From Pantoea vagans (GTDB taxonomy: Bacteria > Pseudomonadota > Gammaproteobacteria > Enterobacterales > Enterobacteriaceae), in assembly GCF_001506165.1 (NCBI RefSeq), contig NZ_CP011427.1, forward strand, positions 1,116,001 to 1,180,000: a stretch of 64,000 bases of DNA, read 5' to 3'. Of the stretch, positions 20,058-30,153 are shown one piece after another. The translations under genes were made by a program, and so were the position numbers. Under the pieces are notes generated by a model. It searched no databases, was not told the origin of the DNA, and saw nothing but the letters and a program-made list of their open reading frames with translations. The number at the start of each line of letters is the position of its first letter. The stretch's first letter is position 1.

Positions 20058-20837
20058 ATGAATTTACAGATCGAGTATCAGGCGCCCATTGATGCACCGA
20101 TGCTGCGCTTCTTTATGCGTTATGACGAAGCCAGTGCGAAGACCGAGTATCTTCCACATGCTCACGACTGGGGGCAGGTGATTTTTGTCACCCGCCACGT
20201 CATGGAGATAGAAGTGGAGGGTGAGCGCTTGTTAGCCCCTTCAGATATGCCGATCTGGATCCCACCGACCCATCGCCACAGTAGCTATAACCATGACACC
20301 GCGCATTTTCGCACCTTGAACATTGCCGCTGAACTTTGCCATGACCTGCCGGCAAAAGCCTGTTTGCTTAACGTTGATGCTATTGTGCACGCCATTATGA
20401 ACGACTTTGCACGGCGCTCGCTGGAACAGCCTCAGACCGAAGCCGACTGGCGATTGTGCGAGGTACTGATCGATCGCCTGGGTTTAGCGCCCGTGCACAC
20501 CAGTTATTTACCGTTATCGGATGACAAATTTCTCGCGCCGATTCTCCGCGCGCTGGAGGATAACCCCGGCGATAACACCACGCTGGCACAATGGGCGAAG
20601 CGCGTATTTACCACCGAGCGTACGCTGGCGCGGCGTTGCCAACAGCAACTGAACATGTCGTTCAGCGAATGGCGGCAGCGTTTACGTTTTCTGCGCGCGA
20701 TTGCGCTTCTTGAGCAAGGTTGTAGCGTGCAGGGGATCGCACATGAACTCGGTTACAGTTCGGCATCCGCGCTGATAGTGATGTTTCAACAGCAGGCGGG
20801 GACTACGCCCGATCGCTATCGCAGCCGGTTAGGCTAA
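20058..20837 (+). CDS. AraC-family transcriptional regulator
   Basis: 259 residues: an N-terminal cupin-type sensor domain (HAHDWGQVIFVTRHVMEIEVEG and MPIWIPPTHRHSSYNHD) and a C-terminal double helix-turn-helix from about 165 (TTLAQWAKRVFTTERTLARRCQQQLNMSFSEWRQRLR, then GIAHELGYSSASALIVMFQQQAGTTPDRYR). It most likely controls the divergent EamA transporter in response to a small ligand. No counterpart at this position in E. coli. The ribosome binding site is weak. Confidence 0.88.
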   Translation: MNLQIEYQAPIDAPMLRFFMRYDEASAKTEYLPHAHDWGQVIFVTRHVMEIEVEGERLLAPSDMPIWIPPTHRHSSYNHDTAHFRTLNIAAELCHDLPAKACLLNVDAIVHAIMNDFARRSLEQPQTEADWRLCEVLIDRLGLAPVHTSYLPLSDDKFLAPILRALEDNPGDNTTLAQWAKRVFTTERTLARRCQQQLNMSFSEWRQRLRFLRAIALLEQGCSVQGIAHELGYSSASALIVMFQQQAGTTPDRYRSRLG

Positions 20838-20894
20838 TCCCGGACTTTGTGACAAAATACGCCCCGTTTATTTCAATATGACAGGACCGCCGCA

Positions 20895-22019
20895 GTGAAA
20901 ATTCTCGTCGATGAAAATATGCCTTACGCCCGTGAACTGTTCAGCCGTACCGGTGATGTGCTGGCGGTACCGGGTCGACCATTACCGGAAGCGGAATTAC
21001 AGGATGCCAGCGGACTGATGGTGCGTTCCGTCACCAAAGTCAATGCGGCACTGCTGGCGGGCACGCCGGTGAAATTTGTCGGTACCGCGACGGCAGGCAC
21101 TGACCATATTGATGACGCATCGCTGGCGGCGGCAGGCATTGCCTTCTCTGCCGCGCCGGGCTGCAACGCCATTGCCGTGGTGGAGTATGTATTCTCTTCT
21201 TTATTGCTATTGGCTGAGCGTGATGGTTTTGAGTTGCGCGATCGTACCGTCGGCATTGTCGGCGTTGGGAATGTCGGTGGGCGCTTGCAAAAACGCCTTG
21301 CCGCCTGGGGCGTGAAGACCTTGCTGTGCGATCCACCACGTGCCGATCGCGGCGATCAAGAGGAATTCCATTCGCTTGATGAAGTGGTGGCACAGGCCGA
21401 TATCCTGACGTTCCACACGCCACTGTTTAAAGATGGTCCCTACAAAAGCTGGCATCTGGCGGACATGGCGCTGTTGATGGCGTTAAAACCGAACACCATC
21501 CTGATCAACGCCTGTCGTGGCCCGGTGGTGGATAACGCCGCCTTATTGGAAGTGCTCAAGCTGCGCAGCGATCTGAGCGTGGTGCTGGATGTGTGGGAGC
21601 CAGAGCCGGATCTGAATCTGGATCTGCTGGATAAAGTGGATATCGCCACGGCCCATATTGCAGGCTATACCCTGGAAGGGAAAGCGCGCGGAACCACGCA
21701 GGTATTCGAAGCCTGGTGTGACTTTATCGGCCAGCCCCAACAGGTGGCGCTGGAGAGTCTGCTGCCTGCACCCGAGTTTGGCACCCTCACGCTGCACGGT
21801 AAGCTCGATCAGCCTACGCTGAAACGACTGGTGCATCTGGTGTATGATGTGCGCCGCGATGATGCCCCACTACGGAAAGTGGCCGCGCAGCCAGGTGAGT
21901 TTGACCGCCTGCGCAAGCAGTATGAAGAGCGCCGTGAGTGGTCCTCGCTGCAGGTGAAATGCGATGACGCCGACGCGGCTGCCATGCTGGAAAAACTCGG
22001 TTTTCGCGCCAGTTTGTAA
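20895..22019 (+). CDS. pdxB: PdxB erythronate-4-phosphate dehydrogenase
   Basis: Second step of DXP-dependent pyridoxal phosphate synthesis: 4-phosphoerythronate to 2-oxo-3-hydroxy-4-phosphobutanoate, NAD-linked. 374 residues (E. coli 378). A D-2-hydroxyacid dehydrogenase fold with NAD motif [13 protein letters not shown]; catalytic Arg in [11 protein letters not shown], Glu in VWEPEPDL and His in [18 protein letters not shown]-terminal PdxB dimerisation domain follows. First gene of a run with usg and truA. Confidence 0.97.
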   Translation: MKILVDENMPYARELFSRTGDVLAVPGRPLPEAELQDASGLMVRSVTKVNAALLAGTPVKFVGTATAGTDHIDDASLAAAGIAFSAAPGCNAIAVVEYVFSSLLLLAERDGFELRDRTVGIVGVGNVGGRLQKRLAAWGVKTLLCDPPRADRGDQEEFHSLDEVVAQADILTFHTPLFKDGPYKSWHLADMALLMALKPNTILINACRGPVVDNAALLEVLKLRSDLSVVLDVWEPEPDLNLDLLDKVDIATAHIAGYTLEGKARGTTQVFEAWCDFIGQPQQVALESLLPAPEFGTLTLHGKLDQPTLKRLVHLVYDVRRDDAPLRKVAAQPGEFDRLRKQYEERREWSSLQVKCDDADAAAMLEKLGFRASL

Positions 22020-22121
22020 AGTTAAATCAATCCCCTGCGTTTTCGCGCGGGAAAAGTCTTAAATGTCAGGCGGTGATGTCACCGCCTCAATTTTTTGTGT
22101 CATTGTCTGGAGTAAACCAAC

Positions 22122-23132
22122 ATGTCTGACGGCTGGAATATCGCGCTACTGGGCGCAACAGGCGCAGTAGGGAACGCTGTACTGGAATTGCTGGCAGAAC
22201 GCCAGTTCCCGGTTGGTGAATTGCATCTGCTGGCGAGTGAAAACAGCGCCGGTGAGAGTGTACGTTTTGATGGTCGTACCCTGCGGGTGCAGGATGCCGC
22301 CGAGTTCGACTGGACCCAGGCACAGCTGGCATTTTTCGCTGCTGGGCGTGAAGCCTCAGCACGTTATGCGGATGAAGCCGCGAGCCAGGGTTGTCTGGTG
22401 ATCGACAGCAGCGACCTGTTCGCGCTGGAGCCGGATGTGCCGCTGGTGGTGCCGGATGTCAATCCGCAGGTGCTGGCCGACTATCGCAATCGTAATATTG
22501 TGACAGTGGCAGATGCGCTGGTCAGTCAGTTGCTGAGCGCGATCAAACCGCTGGTGGATAGCGCCGGTTTAAGCCGTTTACAGGTCACCAACCTGATGTC
22601 TGTCTCCAGCCATGGTAAAGCTGCGGTTGATGGCCTGGCCGGTGAGAGCGCGCGTTTGCTGAACGGCATCCCCGCTGATGAACACTACTTTGGCCGCCAG
22701 CTGGCGTTCAACTTGTTGCCACAGTTGGCAGACAACAATGGCAGCGTAGAGAGTGAACGTCGACTGGTGGATCAGGTGCGTAAAGTGTTGCAGGACGAAG
22801 GTTTACCGATTGCGGTCAGCAGCGTGCAGGCACCGGTGTTCTACGGTAGCGCACAGCTGGTGCACATCGAAAATCTGCGCCCACTGTCAGCAGAAGAAGC
22901 ACGTGACGAGCTGGCCCGCGCTGAAGACATCAATTTGAGCGAAGACGGTGAGTACCCAACCCCGGTCAGCGATGCATCGGGCAGCGATGCACTGAGCATT
23001 GGCAACGTTCGTAACGATTACGGCGTGCCTGAACTGCTGCAGTTCTGGTCAGTGGCGGACAACATCCGCTTCGGCGGCGCATTGATGGCCGTGAAAACCG
23101 CTGAGAAATTGGTGCAGGAGTATTTCTATTAA
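22122..23132 (+). CDS. usg: Usg-1, aspartate-semialdehyde dehydrogenase-like protein
   Basis: 336 residues (E. coli Usg 337), homologous to aspartate-semialdehyde dehydrogenase with the N-terminal nucleotide motif [16 protein letters not shown]. Where active ASADH has the NCS/NCT nucleophile, this protein reads [12 protein letters not shown], so the catalytic Cys is missing and activity is doubtful, as in other Usg proteins. Function unknown; it is always beside truA. The stop overlaps the truA start (TAATG). Confidence 0.94.
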   Translation: MSDGWNIALLGATGAVGNAVLELLAERQFPVGELHLLASENSAGESVRFDGRTLRVQDAAEFDWTQAQLAFFAAGREASARYADEAASQGCLVIDSSDLFALEPDVPLVVPDVNPQVLADYRNRNIVTVADALVSQLLSAIKPLVDSAGLSRLQVTNLMSVSSHGKAAVDGLAGESARLLNGIPADEHYFGRQLAFNLLPQLADNNGSVESERRLVDQVRKVLQDEGLPIAVSSVQAPVFYGSAQLVHIENLRPLSAEEARDELARAEDINLSEDGEYPTPVSDASGSDALSIGNVRNDYGVPELLQFWSVADNIRFGGALMAVKTAEKLVQEYFY

Positions 23133-23938
23133 TGTTGTCTGAAGCTAAGACCATTAAGCTGGCGTTAGGCATTGAGTACGATGGCAGCCGTTATTACGGT
23201 TGGCAGCGACAGAATGAAGTGCGCAGCGTGCAGGAAAAGTTAGAAAAAGCGCTGTCGAAAGTGGCGAATCATCCGGTGGTCGTATTCTGCGCCGGACGCA
23301 CCGATGCGGGTGTGCATGGAACCGGGCAGGTGGTGCATTTTGAAACCACCTCTCAGCGTGCTGACGGTGCCTGGACGCTGGGCGCCAACGCCAATTTGCC
23401 GGATGACATTGCGGTGCGTTGGGTCAAAGAAGTGCCCGATGAGTTCCACGCGCGTTTCAGTGCCACTGCGCGTCGCTATCGCTACGTGATTTTCAACCAG
23501 CGGCTGCGCCCTGCGATTCTGGGCAACGGTATCACCCATTTTTATCATCCGCTGGATGCAGAAAAAATGCAGCGTGCAGGGCAGTGTTTGATCGGCGAGA
23601 ACGATTTCACCTCGTTCCGAGCCGTGCAGTGCCAGTCACGCACACCGTGGCGCAATGTGATGCACCTCAACGTCACGCGTCAGGGGCCGTATGTGATTGT
23701 CGATATCAAAGCCAACGCCTTTGTGCATCACATGGTGCGCAATATCGTCGGCAGCCTGATGGAAATTGGTTGTGGCAACAAGCCTGAGAATTGGATGGCT
23801 GAGTTGCTGGCAGCAAAAGATCGCACTCTTGCGGCAGCAACCGCTAAAGCAGAAGGGTTGTATTTGGTGGCGGTGGATTATCCATCCCATTTTGCGTTAC
23901 CTCAGCCTGCGCTGGGACCCTTGTTCCTCGCGGATTAA
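23132..23938 (+). CDS. truA: TruA tRNA pseudouridine(38-40) synthase
   Basis: Converts U38-U40 in the anticodon arm of many tRNAs to pseudouridine. 268 residues (E. coli 270). The catalytic Asp is D58 in [19 protein letters not shown]; conserved [16 protein letters not shown] and [13 protein letters not shown] follow. Translationally coupled to usg by a one-base overlap. Confidence 0.97.
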   Translation: MLSEAKTIKLALGIEYDGSRYYGWQRQNEVRSVQEKLEKALSKVANHPVVVFCAGRTDAGVHGTGQVVHFETTSQRADGAWTLGANANLPDDIAVRWVKEVPDEFHARFSATARRYRYVIFNQRLRPAILGNGITHFYHPLDAEKMQRAGQCLIGENDFTSFRAVQCQSRTPWRNVMHLNVTRQGPYVIVDIKANAFVHHMVRNIVGSLMEIGCGNKPENWMAELLAAKDRTLAAATAKAEGLYLVAVDYPSHFALPQPALGPLFLAD

Positions 23939-23967
23939 CTGTTAATTGAAGGATGTAGGGGAGCCGT

Positions 23968-24630
23968 ATGGAGTTTATCCACTTCGTTATTGATTTTATT
24001 CTGCATATTGATGTGCATTTAGCCGAACTCGTGGCGCAGTACGGCATCTGGATTTACGCCATTCTGTTCCTGATTCTGTTCTGTGAAACCGGCTTAGTGG
24101 TCACGCCTTTCCTGCCAGGGGATTCCCTGCTGTTTGTGGCCGGTGCCTTGGCCGCACTGCCGGGCAACGATCTCAATGTGCATTTAATGGTGACGCTGCT
24201 GGTGATCGCCGCCATCCTCGGCGATGCGGTGAACTACACTATTGGTCGGTTGTTCGGTGAGAAGCTGTTCAGTAACCCGAACTCAAAAATTTTCCGTCGT
24301 AGCTACCTGGATAAAACCCACGCGTTCTACGATCGCCACGGTGGCAAAACCATTATACTTGCGCGCTTTGTACCAATCGTGCGAACCTTTGCCCCCTTTG
24401 TGGCAGGGATGGGACACATGTCTTATCGCCACTTCGCGCTCTTCAACGTAACGGGTGCGCTGCTATGGGTACTGCTCTTCTCCTACGCCGGTTACCTGTT
24501 TGGCGACTTGCCGGTGGTGCAAGAGAACCTGAAGCTGCTGATTGTGGGCATTATTGTGGTCTCAATACTGCCAGGCGTGATTGAAGTGTGGCGTCATCGC
24601 CGCCAGGCGCGTCAGCAGAAGCCACAGTAA
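23968..24630 (+). CDS. dedA: DedA family inner membrane protein
   Basis: 220 residues (E. coli DedA 219). Polytopic DedA/VTT-family protein with the family segment [26 protein letters not shown] and the G-R-F-x-P motif [20 protein letters not shown]. Family members act in membrane homeostasis and probably undecaprenyl-phosphate or phospholipid translocation. Lies between truA and accD as in E. coli. Confidence 0.94.
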   Translation: MEFIHFVIDFILHIDVHLAELVAQYGIWIYAILFLILFCETGLVVTPFLPGDSLLFVAGALAALPGNDLNVHLMVTLLVIAAILGDAVNYTIGRLFGEKLFSNPNSKIFRRSYLDKTHAFYDRHGGKTIILARFVPIVRTFAPFVAGMGHMSYRHFALFNVTGALLWVLLFSYAGYLFGDLPVVQENLKLLIVGIIVVSILPGVIEVWRHRRQARQQKPQ

Positions 24631-24762
24631 GCCTGTTACCAGATTTTTGTCCACAGCGAGAACGGGTTGTGGTTTAATGAGCGACATTTACGGCCTGCTG
24701 AAGGTGATTTCGGCAGCCACAAGAAGACTGGACCAGGTCAGCATTAAACAGAAAGGTCATCA

Positions 24763-25671
24763 ATGAGCTGGATTGAACGCATACTGAATAAAAGCACCAC
24801 CACGCCAACGCGCAAAGCCAGTATCCCGGAAGGGGTCTGGACCAAATGCGATAGCTGCGGCCAGGTGCTGTACCGCGCCGAGCTGGAGCGTAACCTTGAG
24901 GTCTGCCCGAAGTGCGACCACCACATGCGTATGCACGCCCGTGAGCGTTTGCACAGCATGCTGGACGAAGGTTCTCTGGTTGAGTTAGGCAGCGAGCTGG
25001 AACCGAAGGATCTGCTGAAGTTCCGCGATTCTAAGAAGTACAAAGATCGTCTGGTTGCCGCGCAGAAAGATACCGGTGAAAAAGATGCATTGATCACCAT
25101 GAAAGGCACACTGCATGGTATGCCGGTGGTGGCTGTAGCTTTCGAGTTCTCCTTTATGGGCGGCTCGATGGGTTCTGTGGTTGGCGCGCGCTTTGTGCGT
25201 GGCGTTGAACAAGCACTGGAAGATAACTGCCCACTGATTTGCTTCTCAGCCAGTGGCGGTGCGCGTATGCAGGAAGCGTTACAGTCGCTGATGCAGATGG
25301 CGAAAACCAGCGCAGCCTTGGCGAAAATGCAGGAGCGCGGCTTGCCGTACATCTCCGTGCTGACTGACCCAACCATGGGCGGTGTTTCAGCCAGCTTCGC
25401 GATGTTAGGCGATCTGAACGTCGCAGAACCGAAAGCCCTGATCGGCTTTGCGGGTCCACGCGTCATTGAGCAGACCGTGCGCGAAAAACTGCCGCCGGGC
25501 TTCCAGCGCAGTGAGTTCCTGATTGAGAAAGGCGCGATCGACATGATCATCCGTCGTCCGGAAATGCGCTTTAAGCTGGCAAGCCTGCTGGCGAAAATGA
25601 TGAACCTGCCAGCGCCGCTGCAGGATGGTGATCAGCCAACGACGGCTGAGCCGGAGAGCAACGAGGCCTGA
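24763..25671 (+). CDS. accD: AccD acetyl-CoA carboxylase carboxyltransferase subunit beta
   Basis: Beta subunit of the carboxyltransferase that makes malonyl-CoA, the committed step of fatty-acid synthesis. 302 residues (E. coli 304). A Cys4 zinc ribbon is visible at C29, C32, C48 and C51, followed by the crotonase-like domain with [12 protein letters not shown] and [26 protein letters not shown] terminator separates it from folC. Confidence 0.97.
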   Translation: MSWIERILNKSTTTPTRKASIPEGVWTKCDSCGQVLYRAELERNLEVCPKCDHHMRMHARERLHSMLDEGSLVELGSELEPKDLLKFRDSKKYKDRLVAAQKDTGEKDALITMKGTLHGMPVVAVAFEFSFMGGSMGSVVGARFVRGVEQALEDNCPLICFSASGGARMQEALQSLMQMAKTSAALAKMQERGLPYISVLTDPTMGGVSASFAMLGDLNVAEPKALIGFAGPRVIEQTVREKLPPGFQRSEFLIEKGAIDMIIRRPEMRFKLASLLAKMMNLPAPLQDGDQPTTAEPESNEA

Positions 25672-25681
25672 TCAGGCAACG

Positions 25682-25705
25682 AAAAGGCGCATCTATGCGC
25701 CTTTT
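25682..25705. terminator. terminator after accD
   Basis: AAAAGGCGCAT pairs with ATGCGCCTTTT, a near-symmetrical hairpin with an A-run before and a T-run after, so it may work in both directions. Confidence 0.85.
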
Positions 25706-25738
25706 CACCAATGCACCGTCAATCAGTTAACGGGACAC

Positions 25739-27004
25739 ATGGACAAGACTCTTCCCCAAGCCACGTCGCCTTTGGCCACGTGGCTTCATTATCTAGAACA
25801 TCTTCATTCGCAGGCCATCGAACTGGGTCTGGACCGTATTCAACGCGTTGCTGCACGCCTCGATTTACTCAAACCCGCTCCGTTTATCTTCACCGTCGCC
25901 GGCACTAACGGCAAAGGCACCACCTGTCGTACGCTGGAAACCTTGTTGATGGCCGCGGGATACCGTGTGGGTGTTTACAGTTCGCCGCATCTGGTGCGCT
26001 ACACCGAGCGTGTACGTGTGCAGGGCGCTGAGCTGGATGAAGCGCTGCACAGCGCCAGTTTCGCCAGCATCGAAGCCGGGCGCGGTGACACTTCGCTGAC
26101 CTATTTCGAATTTGGTACGCTGTCGGCACTCAATCTGTTTCGCGATGCCAACCTTGATGTGGTGATCCTGGAAGTCGGGCTGGGCGGACGTCTGGATGCC
26201 ACCAATATTGTCGATGCTGATGTTGCGGTTATCACCAGTATTGCCCTGGATCACACTGACTGGCTGGGGCCGGATCGCGAGAGTATCGGACGTGAAAAAG
26301 CGGGTGTGTTCCGCGCTGGTAAGCCTGCGGTAGTGGGTGAGCCTGATATGCCGCACACCATTGCAGAGGTGGCCGCAGAGAAGGGCGCACAGCTGCTGCA
26401 AATCAATCGCGACTGGCAGTGGCAAAAACAGGAAAACAGCTGGACGCTACAGGATGCGCACGGTGAGTTGCGCGACCTGCCATTGCCACAGGTACCGCTG
26501 CCTAACGCGGCAACGGCACTGACGGCGTTACGCGCCTCTGGTCTGAATGTCAGTGAGGCAGTGATCCGCGAACATCTGCCATTAGCGATTCTGCCGGGCC
26601 GCTTCCAGACCGTGAGCGAATCACCGCGCGTGATCCTCGATGTGGCGCACAATCCACATGCCGCTTATTATCTGGCTTCACGGTTGGCTGAACTGCCAAA
26701 GCGCGGGAAAGTCCTGGCGGTGGTCGGCATGCTGCACGACAAAGATATCGCTGGCACCCTGGCGGCATTGTCGCCACAGGTGGACAGCTGGTACTGCGCG
26801 CCACTTGATGGTCCACGCGGTGCAACAGCCGATGAGTTGATTGCGCATCTTGATGCAGGTAAAGCGTTCACGCATGTGGATGCGGCATGGCAAGCAGCGC
26901 GCCTGCAAGCAGCGCCTGAGGATGTGATTCTGGTGTGCGGATCTTTCCACACCGTCGCACAGGTTATGGAATCGATGGCAGCGGAGAACGGCAGTGGCAA
27001 GTAA
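25739..27004 (+). CDS. folC: FolC bifunctional folylpolyglutamate/dihydrofolate synthase
   Basis: Adds glutamate to dihydropteroate and to tetrahydrofolates. 421 residues (E. coli 422). Mur-ligase fold with P-loop FTVAGTNGKGTT near residue 50 and the folate-synthase signature VILEVGLGGRLDATNIVD. The ATG at 25739 (MDKTLPQATSPLATW) is chosen over an upstream in-frame start at 25625 that would run through accD and the terminator. Its end overlaps the dedD start by 11 bases. Confidence 0.96.
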   Translation: MDKTLPQATSPLATWLHYLEHLHSQAIELGLDRIQRVAARLDLLKPAPFIFTVAGTNGKGTTCRTLETLLMAAGYRVGVYSSPHLVRYTERVRVQGAELDEALHSASFASIEAGRGDTSLTYFEFGTLSALNLFRDANLDVVILEVGLGGRLDATNIVDADVAVITSIALDHTDWLGPDRESIGREKAGVFRAGKPAVVGEPDMPHTIAEVAAEKGAQLLQINRDWQWQKQENSWTLQDAHGELRDLPLPQVPLPNAATALTALRASGLNVSEAVIREHLPLAILPGRFQTVSESPRVILDVAHNPHAAYYLASRLAELPKRGKVLAVVGMLHDKDIAGTLAALSPQVDSWYCAPLDGPRGATADELIAHLDAGKAFTHVDAAWQAARLQAAPEDVILVCGSFHTVAQVMESMAAENGSGK

Positions 27005-27749
27005 GTTTCAAAATCGCTTAGTCGGGACCGTTATTCTGGTTGCGATTGGCGTCATTGTGTTGCCGGGCCTGTTGGACGGCAAGAAAAAACACTACAAGGA
27101 AGAGTTTGCGGCGATCCCGCTGGTGCCCAAACCTGACGATCAGCAAGACAGCGAAATGGTACCGCCGGTCACGCAACCGTTGCCTGCGCAACCGCCAGAA
27201 GGCGCCGGCGCGGCACAGAATCCGGAGAATGCGAAAGCCACGGGTAATGCCAGCAACGGCAGTGCCCAGCCTGCGCAGAACAGTGAGCCGACGCTGGTGA
27301 CGCCACCGCCGGTGCATCAGCAGGTGAAGCCGGTTGAGCAACCGAAGCCCAAACCGATTGAACAACCCAAGCCGAAGCCAGTAGAACAGCCGAAGCCAAA
27401 ACCTGTCGAGCAGGTAAAACCGAAACCGGTAGAGCAACCGAAGCCGGTTGAGCAGCCGAAAGCGGTTGAAACGCCGAAGCAGAGTGAGCCGGAAGCGGCG
27501 CCTGCAGGCCAGGCGTATGTGGTGCAACTCGGCGCGCTGAAGAATGCGGCCAAGGTGAGCGAGATCGTGGCGCAGCTGCGTCTCTCGGGCTATCGCGCCT
27601 TTACCGTGCCGTCAACGCCGGTGCAGGGACAAATCACCCGAATTTACGTGGGACCGGATGCGTCAAAAGCGAAGCTTCAGAGTTCACTGAGCGAGCTACA
27701 AAGCATTTCAGGCCTCGGTGGTGTGGTTAAACCGTATGGTACGCGTTAA
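26994..27749 (+). CDS. dedD: DedD, SPOR-domain cell division protein
   Basis: 251 residues (E. coli DedD 220). Order: short cytoplasmic tail (VASKFQNRL), one membrane helix (about 10-26), a long Pro/Lys/Glu-rich periplasmic linker, and a C-terminal SPOR domain (AYVVQLGALKNAAKVSEIV onward) that binds denuded glycan at the septum. It helps septal ring constriction. The start is a GTG inside the end of folC. The extra length is due to repeats in the linker. Confidence 0.94.
   Translation: MASKFQNRLVGTVILVAIGVIVLPGLLDGKKKHYKEEFAAIPLVPKPDDQQDSEMVPPVTQPLPAQPPEGAGAAQNPENAKATGNASNGSAQPAQNSEPTLVTPPPVHQQVKPVEQPKPKPIEQPKPKPVEQPKPKPVEQVKPKPVEQPKPVEQPKAVETPKQSEPEAAPAGQAYVVQLGALKNAAKVSEIVAQLRLSGYRAFTVPSTPVQGQITRIYVGPDASKAKLQSSLSELQSISGLGGVVKPYGTR
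27330..27480 (+). repeat. tandem PKPKPVEQ-type repeat in the DedD linker
   Basis: About seven degenerate units of 18-24 bases encode variations of PKPKPVEQ (with PIEQ, VKPKPVEQ, PKPVEQ, PKAVET). Nucleotide similarity between units suggests recent slippage expansion. The rigid Pro-rich spacer reaches from membrane to peptidoglycan. Confidence 0.85.
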
Positions 27750-27920
27750 TGGCTTGATAAGCCGCGCCGATAGCAGTAAAAGGCGCGGTAAAGCATTCAC
27801 TGCTTGCCAAAATGTTGCAATAAAATTATTAAATATCAGTCAGTTAAATCGCTGATGACACTCAGGGCGAAGAAAGTTTTTTTCATCGCCTTTTTTATGG
27901 ATGCAGAACCGGAAAACCCT

Positions 27921-27936
27921 ACGCAAACGTTTTCTT
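27921..27936. promoter_or_regulatory. PurR operator (cvpA-purF promoter)
   Basis: ACGCAAACGTTTTCTT is a full match to the PurR box consensus (ACGCAAACGTTTTCNT). It lies 64 bp before the cvpA start, beside a likely -10 (TTAGAAT, about 27943-27949). Repression by PurR with hypoxanthine or guanine is expected. Confidence 0.92.
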
Positions 27937-27999
27937 TTTCTGTTAGAATGCGCCCCGAACTGGATGCAGGGGTGCATAAGCACTGGGCTGGAAGAGTTC

Positions 28000-28485
28000 A
28001 TGATCTGGATTGATTACGTCATTATTGCGGTAGTTGGTTTTTCGGCTCTGGTCAGCCTGATTCGTGGGTTTGTCCGTGAAGCCTTATCTCTCGTTACCTG
28101 GGGATGCGCGTTTTTTGTCGCCAGTCATTACTACACCTACCTTGCAGTCTGGTTTACAGGTTTTGACGACGAACTGGTTCGCAACGGCATCGCTATCGCG
28201 GTGTTATTCGTTGCCACCCTGATTGTGGGTGCCATCGTGAACTATGTGATCGGCTCGCTGGTGGAAAAAACTGGCTTGTCGGGAACCGACAGGGTGTTGG
28301 GGGTCTGTTTCGGGGCGTTGCGTGGCGTGCTGATTGTTTCCGCTATGCTCTTCTTCCTCGATACATTCACCGGCTTTTCTAAAAGCCCGGACTGGCAACA
28401 GTCGCAACTCATTCCCCAGTTCAGTTACATCATCAGGTGGTTTTTCGATTACCTGAAAAGCACGTCCAGTTTTATACCCCGGTAA
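28000..28485 (+). CDS. cvpA: CvpA colicin V production protein
   Basis: 161 residues (E. coli 162), inner membrane protein with four predicted helices; conserved SLIRGFVREALSLVTWGCAFFVA and GTDRVLGVCFGALRGVLI. Needed for colicin V production and for bile/deoxycholate tolerance in enterics; precise molecular role unknown. The ATG at 28000 (MIWIDYVIIAVV) fits the family and has GGAAGAG upstream. First gene of the PurR-controlled cvpA-purF unit. Confidence 0.95.
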   Translation: MIWIDYVIIAVVGFSALVSLIRGFVREALSLVTWGCAFFVASHYYTYLAVWFTGFDDELVRNGIAIAVLFVATLIVGAIVNYVIGSLVEKTGLSGTDRVLGVCFGALRGVLIVSAMLFFLDTFTGFSKSPDWQQSQLIPQFSYIIRWFFDYLKSTSSFIPR

Positions 28486-28521
28486 CGCCACCGGGAGTGC
28501 GGCCAATGAGGAAATGACAAC

Positions 28522-30039
28522 ATGTGCGGTATTGTTGGTATCACCGGTTTTATGCCAGTAAACCAGTCGATCTATGACGCGTTAACGGTGCTGCAGCACC
28601 GCGGGCAAGATGCCGCCGGCATTTGTACCATCGATGCGCTTAACTGTTTTCGTCTGCGTAAAGCAAACGGCTTGGTGAGCGATGTTTTCGAAGCACGCCA
28701 CATGCAGCGTTTGCAGGGTAACATCGGGATTGGTCACGTTCGCTACCCAACGGCGGGCAGCTCCAGTGCTTCTGAAGCACAGCCATTCTATGTCAACTCC
28801 CCTTATGGTATTACGCTGGCGCACAACGGTAACCTCACCAATGCGCACGAGCTGCGTAAACACCTGTTTGAAGTGGGTCGCCGTCACGTTAACACCACCT
28901 CTGATTCTGAAATCCTGCTGAATATCTTTGCGCAGGAGCTGGACCGTTTTCAGCATTACCCGCTGGAAGCTGACAACATTTTTGCTGCGGTGGCGGCGGT
29001 GCATCAGCATGTGCGCGGCGCTTACGCAGTGGTTTCGATGATCATCGGGCACGGTATGGTCGCGTTCCGCGATCCAAACGGTATTCGTCCACTGGTACTG
29101 GGCAAACGTGTGATTGAAGATGGCCGCACCGAATATATGGTGGCCTCTGAAAGTGTCGCGCTGGATACCCTGGGCTTTGAGTTCATTCGCGATGTGGCAC
29201 CGGGAGAAGCGGTGTACATCACCGAACAAGGTCAGCTCTCTACACGTCAGTGTGCTGAGAATCCGAAAACCAATCCGTGCCTGTTCGAGTACGTTTATTT
29301 TGCTCGTCCAGACTCGTTCCTGGATAAGGTATCTGTCTATAGCGCGCGCGTGCGCATGGGCACCAAGCTGGGCGAGAAAATTGCTCGCGAGTGGGAAGAC
29401 CTGGATATCGATGTGGTGATCCCGATTCCGGAAACCTCGACCGATGCTGCGCTGGAAATCGCTCGCATCCTCGACAAACCTTATCGTCAGGGCTTTGTGA
29501 AAAACCGTTACGTTGGCCGCACCTTCATTATGCCTGGTCAGCATCAGCGCCGCAGCGCGATTCGCCGCAAGTTGAACGCCAACCGTGCAGAATTCCGTGA
29601 TAAGAACGTGCTGTTGATCGATGACTCAATTGTCCGTGGCACCACCTCAGAGCAGATCATTGAGATGGCACGTGAAGCGGGTGCAAAACGCGTTTACCTT
29701 GCGTCAGCGGCACCGGAAATTCGTTTCCCGAACGTCTACGGCATCGATATGCCGAGCGCCACGGAACTGATCGCTCACGGTCGTGAAGTGGAAGAGATTC
29801 GCCAGCTGATCAAAGCTGATGCATTGATTTTCCAGGACCTGGATGATCTTATCGAAGCCGTGCGCGAAGAGAACCCGGATATTGCTCAGTTTGAGTGCTC
29901 GGTGTTCAACGGCGTCTATGTGACCAAAGACGTTGACCAGCAGTACCTTGAGTACCTGCAGTCACTGCGTAATGATGATGCGAAAGCGATTCAGCGCCAG
30001 AATGAAGTGGAAGGGCTGGAGCTGCATAACGAAGGTTAA
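28522..30039 (+). CDS. purF: PurF amidophosphoribosyltransferase
   Basis: First committed step of purine synthesis: PRPP plus glutamine to 5-phosphoribosylamine. 505 residues, same as E. coli. The N-terminal nucleophile Cys follows the initiator Met (MCGIVGITG), and the PRPP motif is [14 protein letters not shown]. Lies 36 bp after cvpA under the PurR box. A strong terminator follows. Confidence 0.98.
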   Translation: MCGIVGITGFMPVNQSIYDALTVLQHRGQDAAGICTIDALNCFRLRKANGLVSDVFEARHMQRLQGNIGIGHVRYPTAGSSSASEAQPFYVNSPYGITLAHNGNLTNAHELRKHLFEVGRRHVNTTSDSEILLNIFAQELDRFQHYPLEADNIFAAVAAVHQHVRGAYAVVSMIIGHGMVAFRDPNGIRPLVLGKRVIEDGRTEYMVASESVALDTLGFEFIRDVAPGEAVYITEQGQLSTRQCAENPKTNPCLFEYVYFARPDSFLDKVSVYSARVRMGTKLGEKIAREWEDLDIDVVIPIPETSTDAALEIARILDKPYRQGFVKNRYVGRTFIMPGQHQRRSAIRRKLNANRAEFRDKNVLLIDDSIVRGTTSEQIIEMAREAGAKRVYLASAAPEIRFPNVYGIDMPSATELIAHGREVEEIRQLIKADALIFQDLDDLIEAVREENPDIAQFECSVFNGVYVTKDVDQQYLEYLQSLRNDDAKAIQRQNEVEGLELHNEG

Positions 30040-30062
30040 TATCTTCGGAGTGCACACATAAA

Positions 30063-30097
30063 ACAGGGCGGGCGCAATCCCGCCCTGTTTGTTTTTG
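30063..30097 (+). terminator. purF terminator
   Basis: AACAGGGCGGG/CCCGCCCTGTT, 11-bp stem with a 6-base loop, then TGTTTTT. Confidence 0.92.
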
Positions 30098-30153
30098 TAT
30101 TTTTGCTCAGGTAGCGGCTATCATTGCCGCAATCTGAATAGCAAGGCTGAATT

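Noticed and set aside
20899..22019. pdxB as target of the MocR regulator at 15944 (PdxR-like idea)
   Set aside because: The regulator is more likely to act on its divergent rhodanese neighbour; no GTGGT half-site cluster is seen before pdxB.
27018..27527. 169-codon Arg/Leu-rich frame opposite dedD
   Set aside because: It is the antisense shadow of the Pro/Lys repeat linker of DedD.
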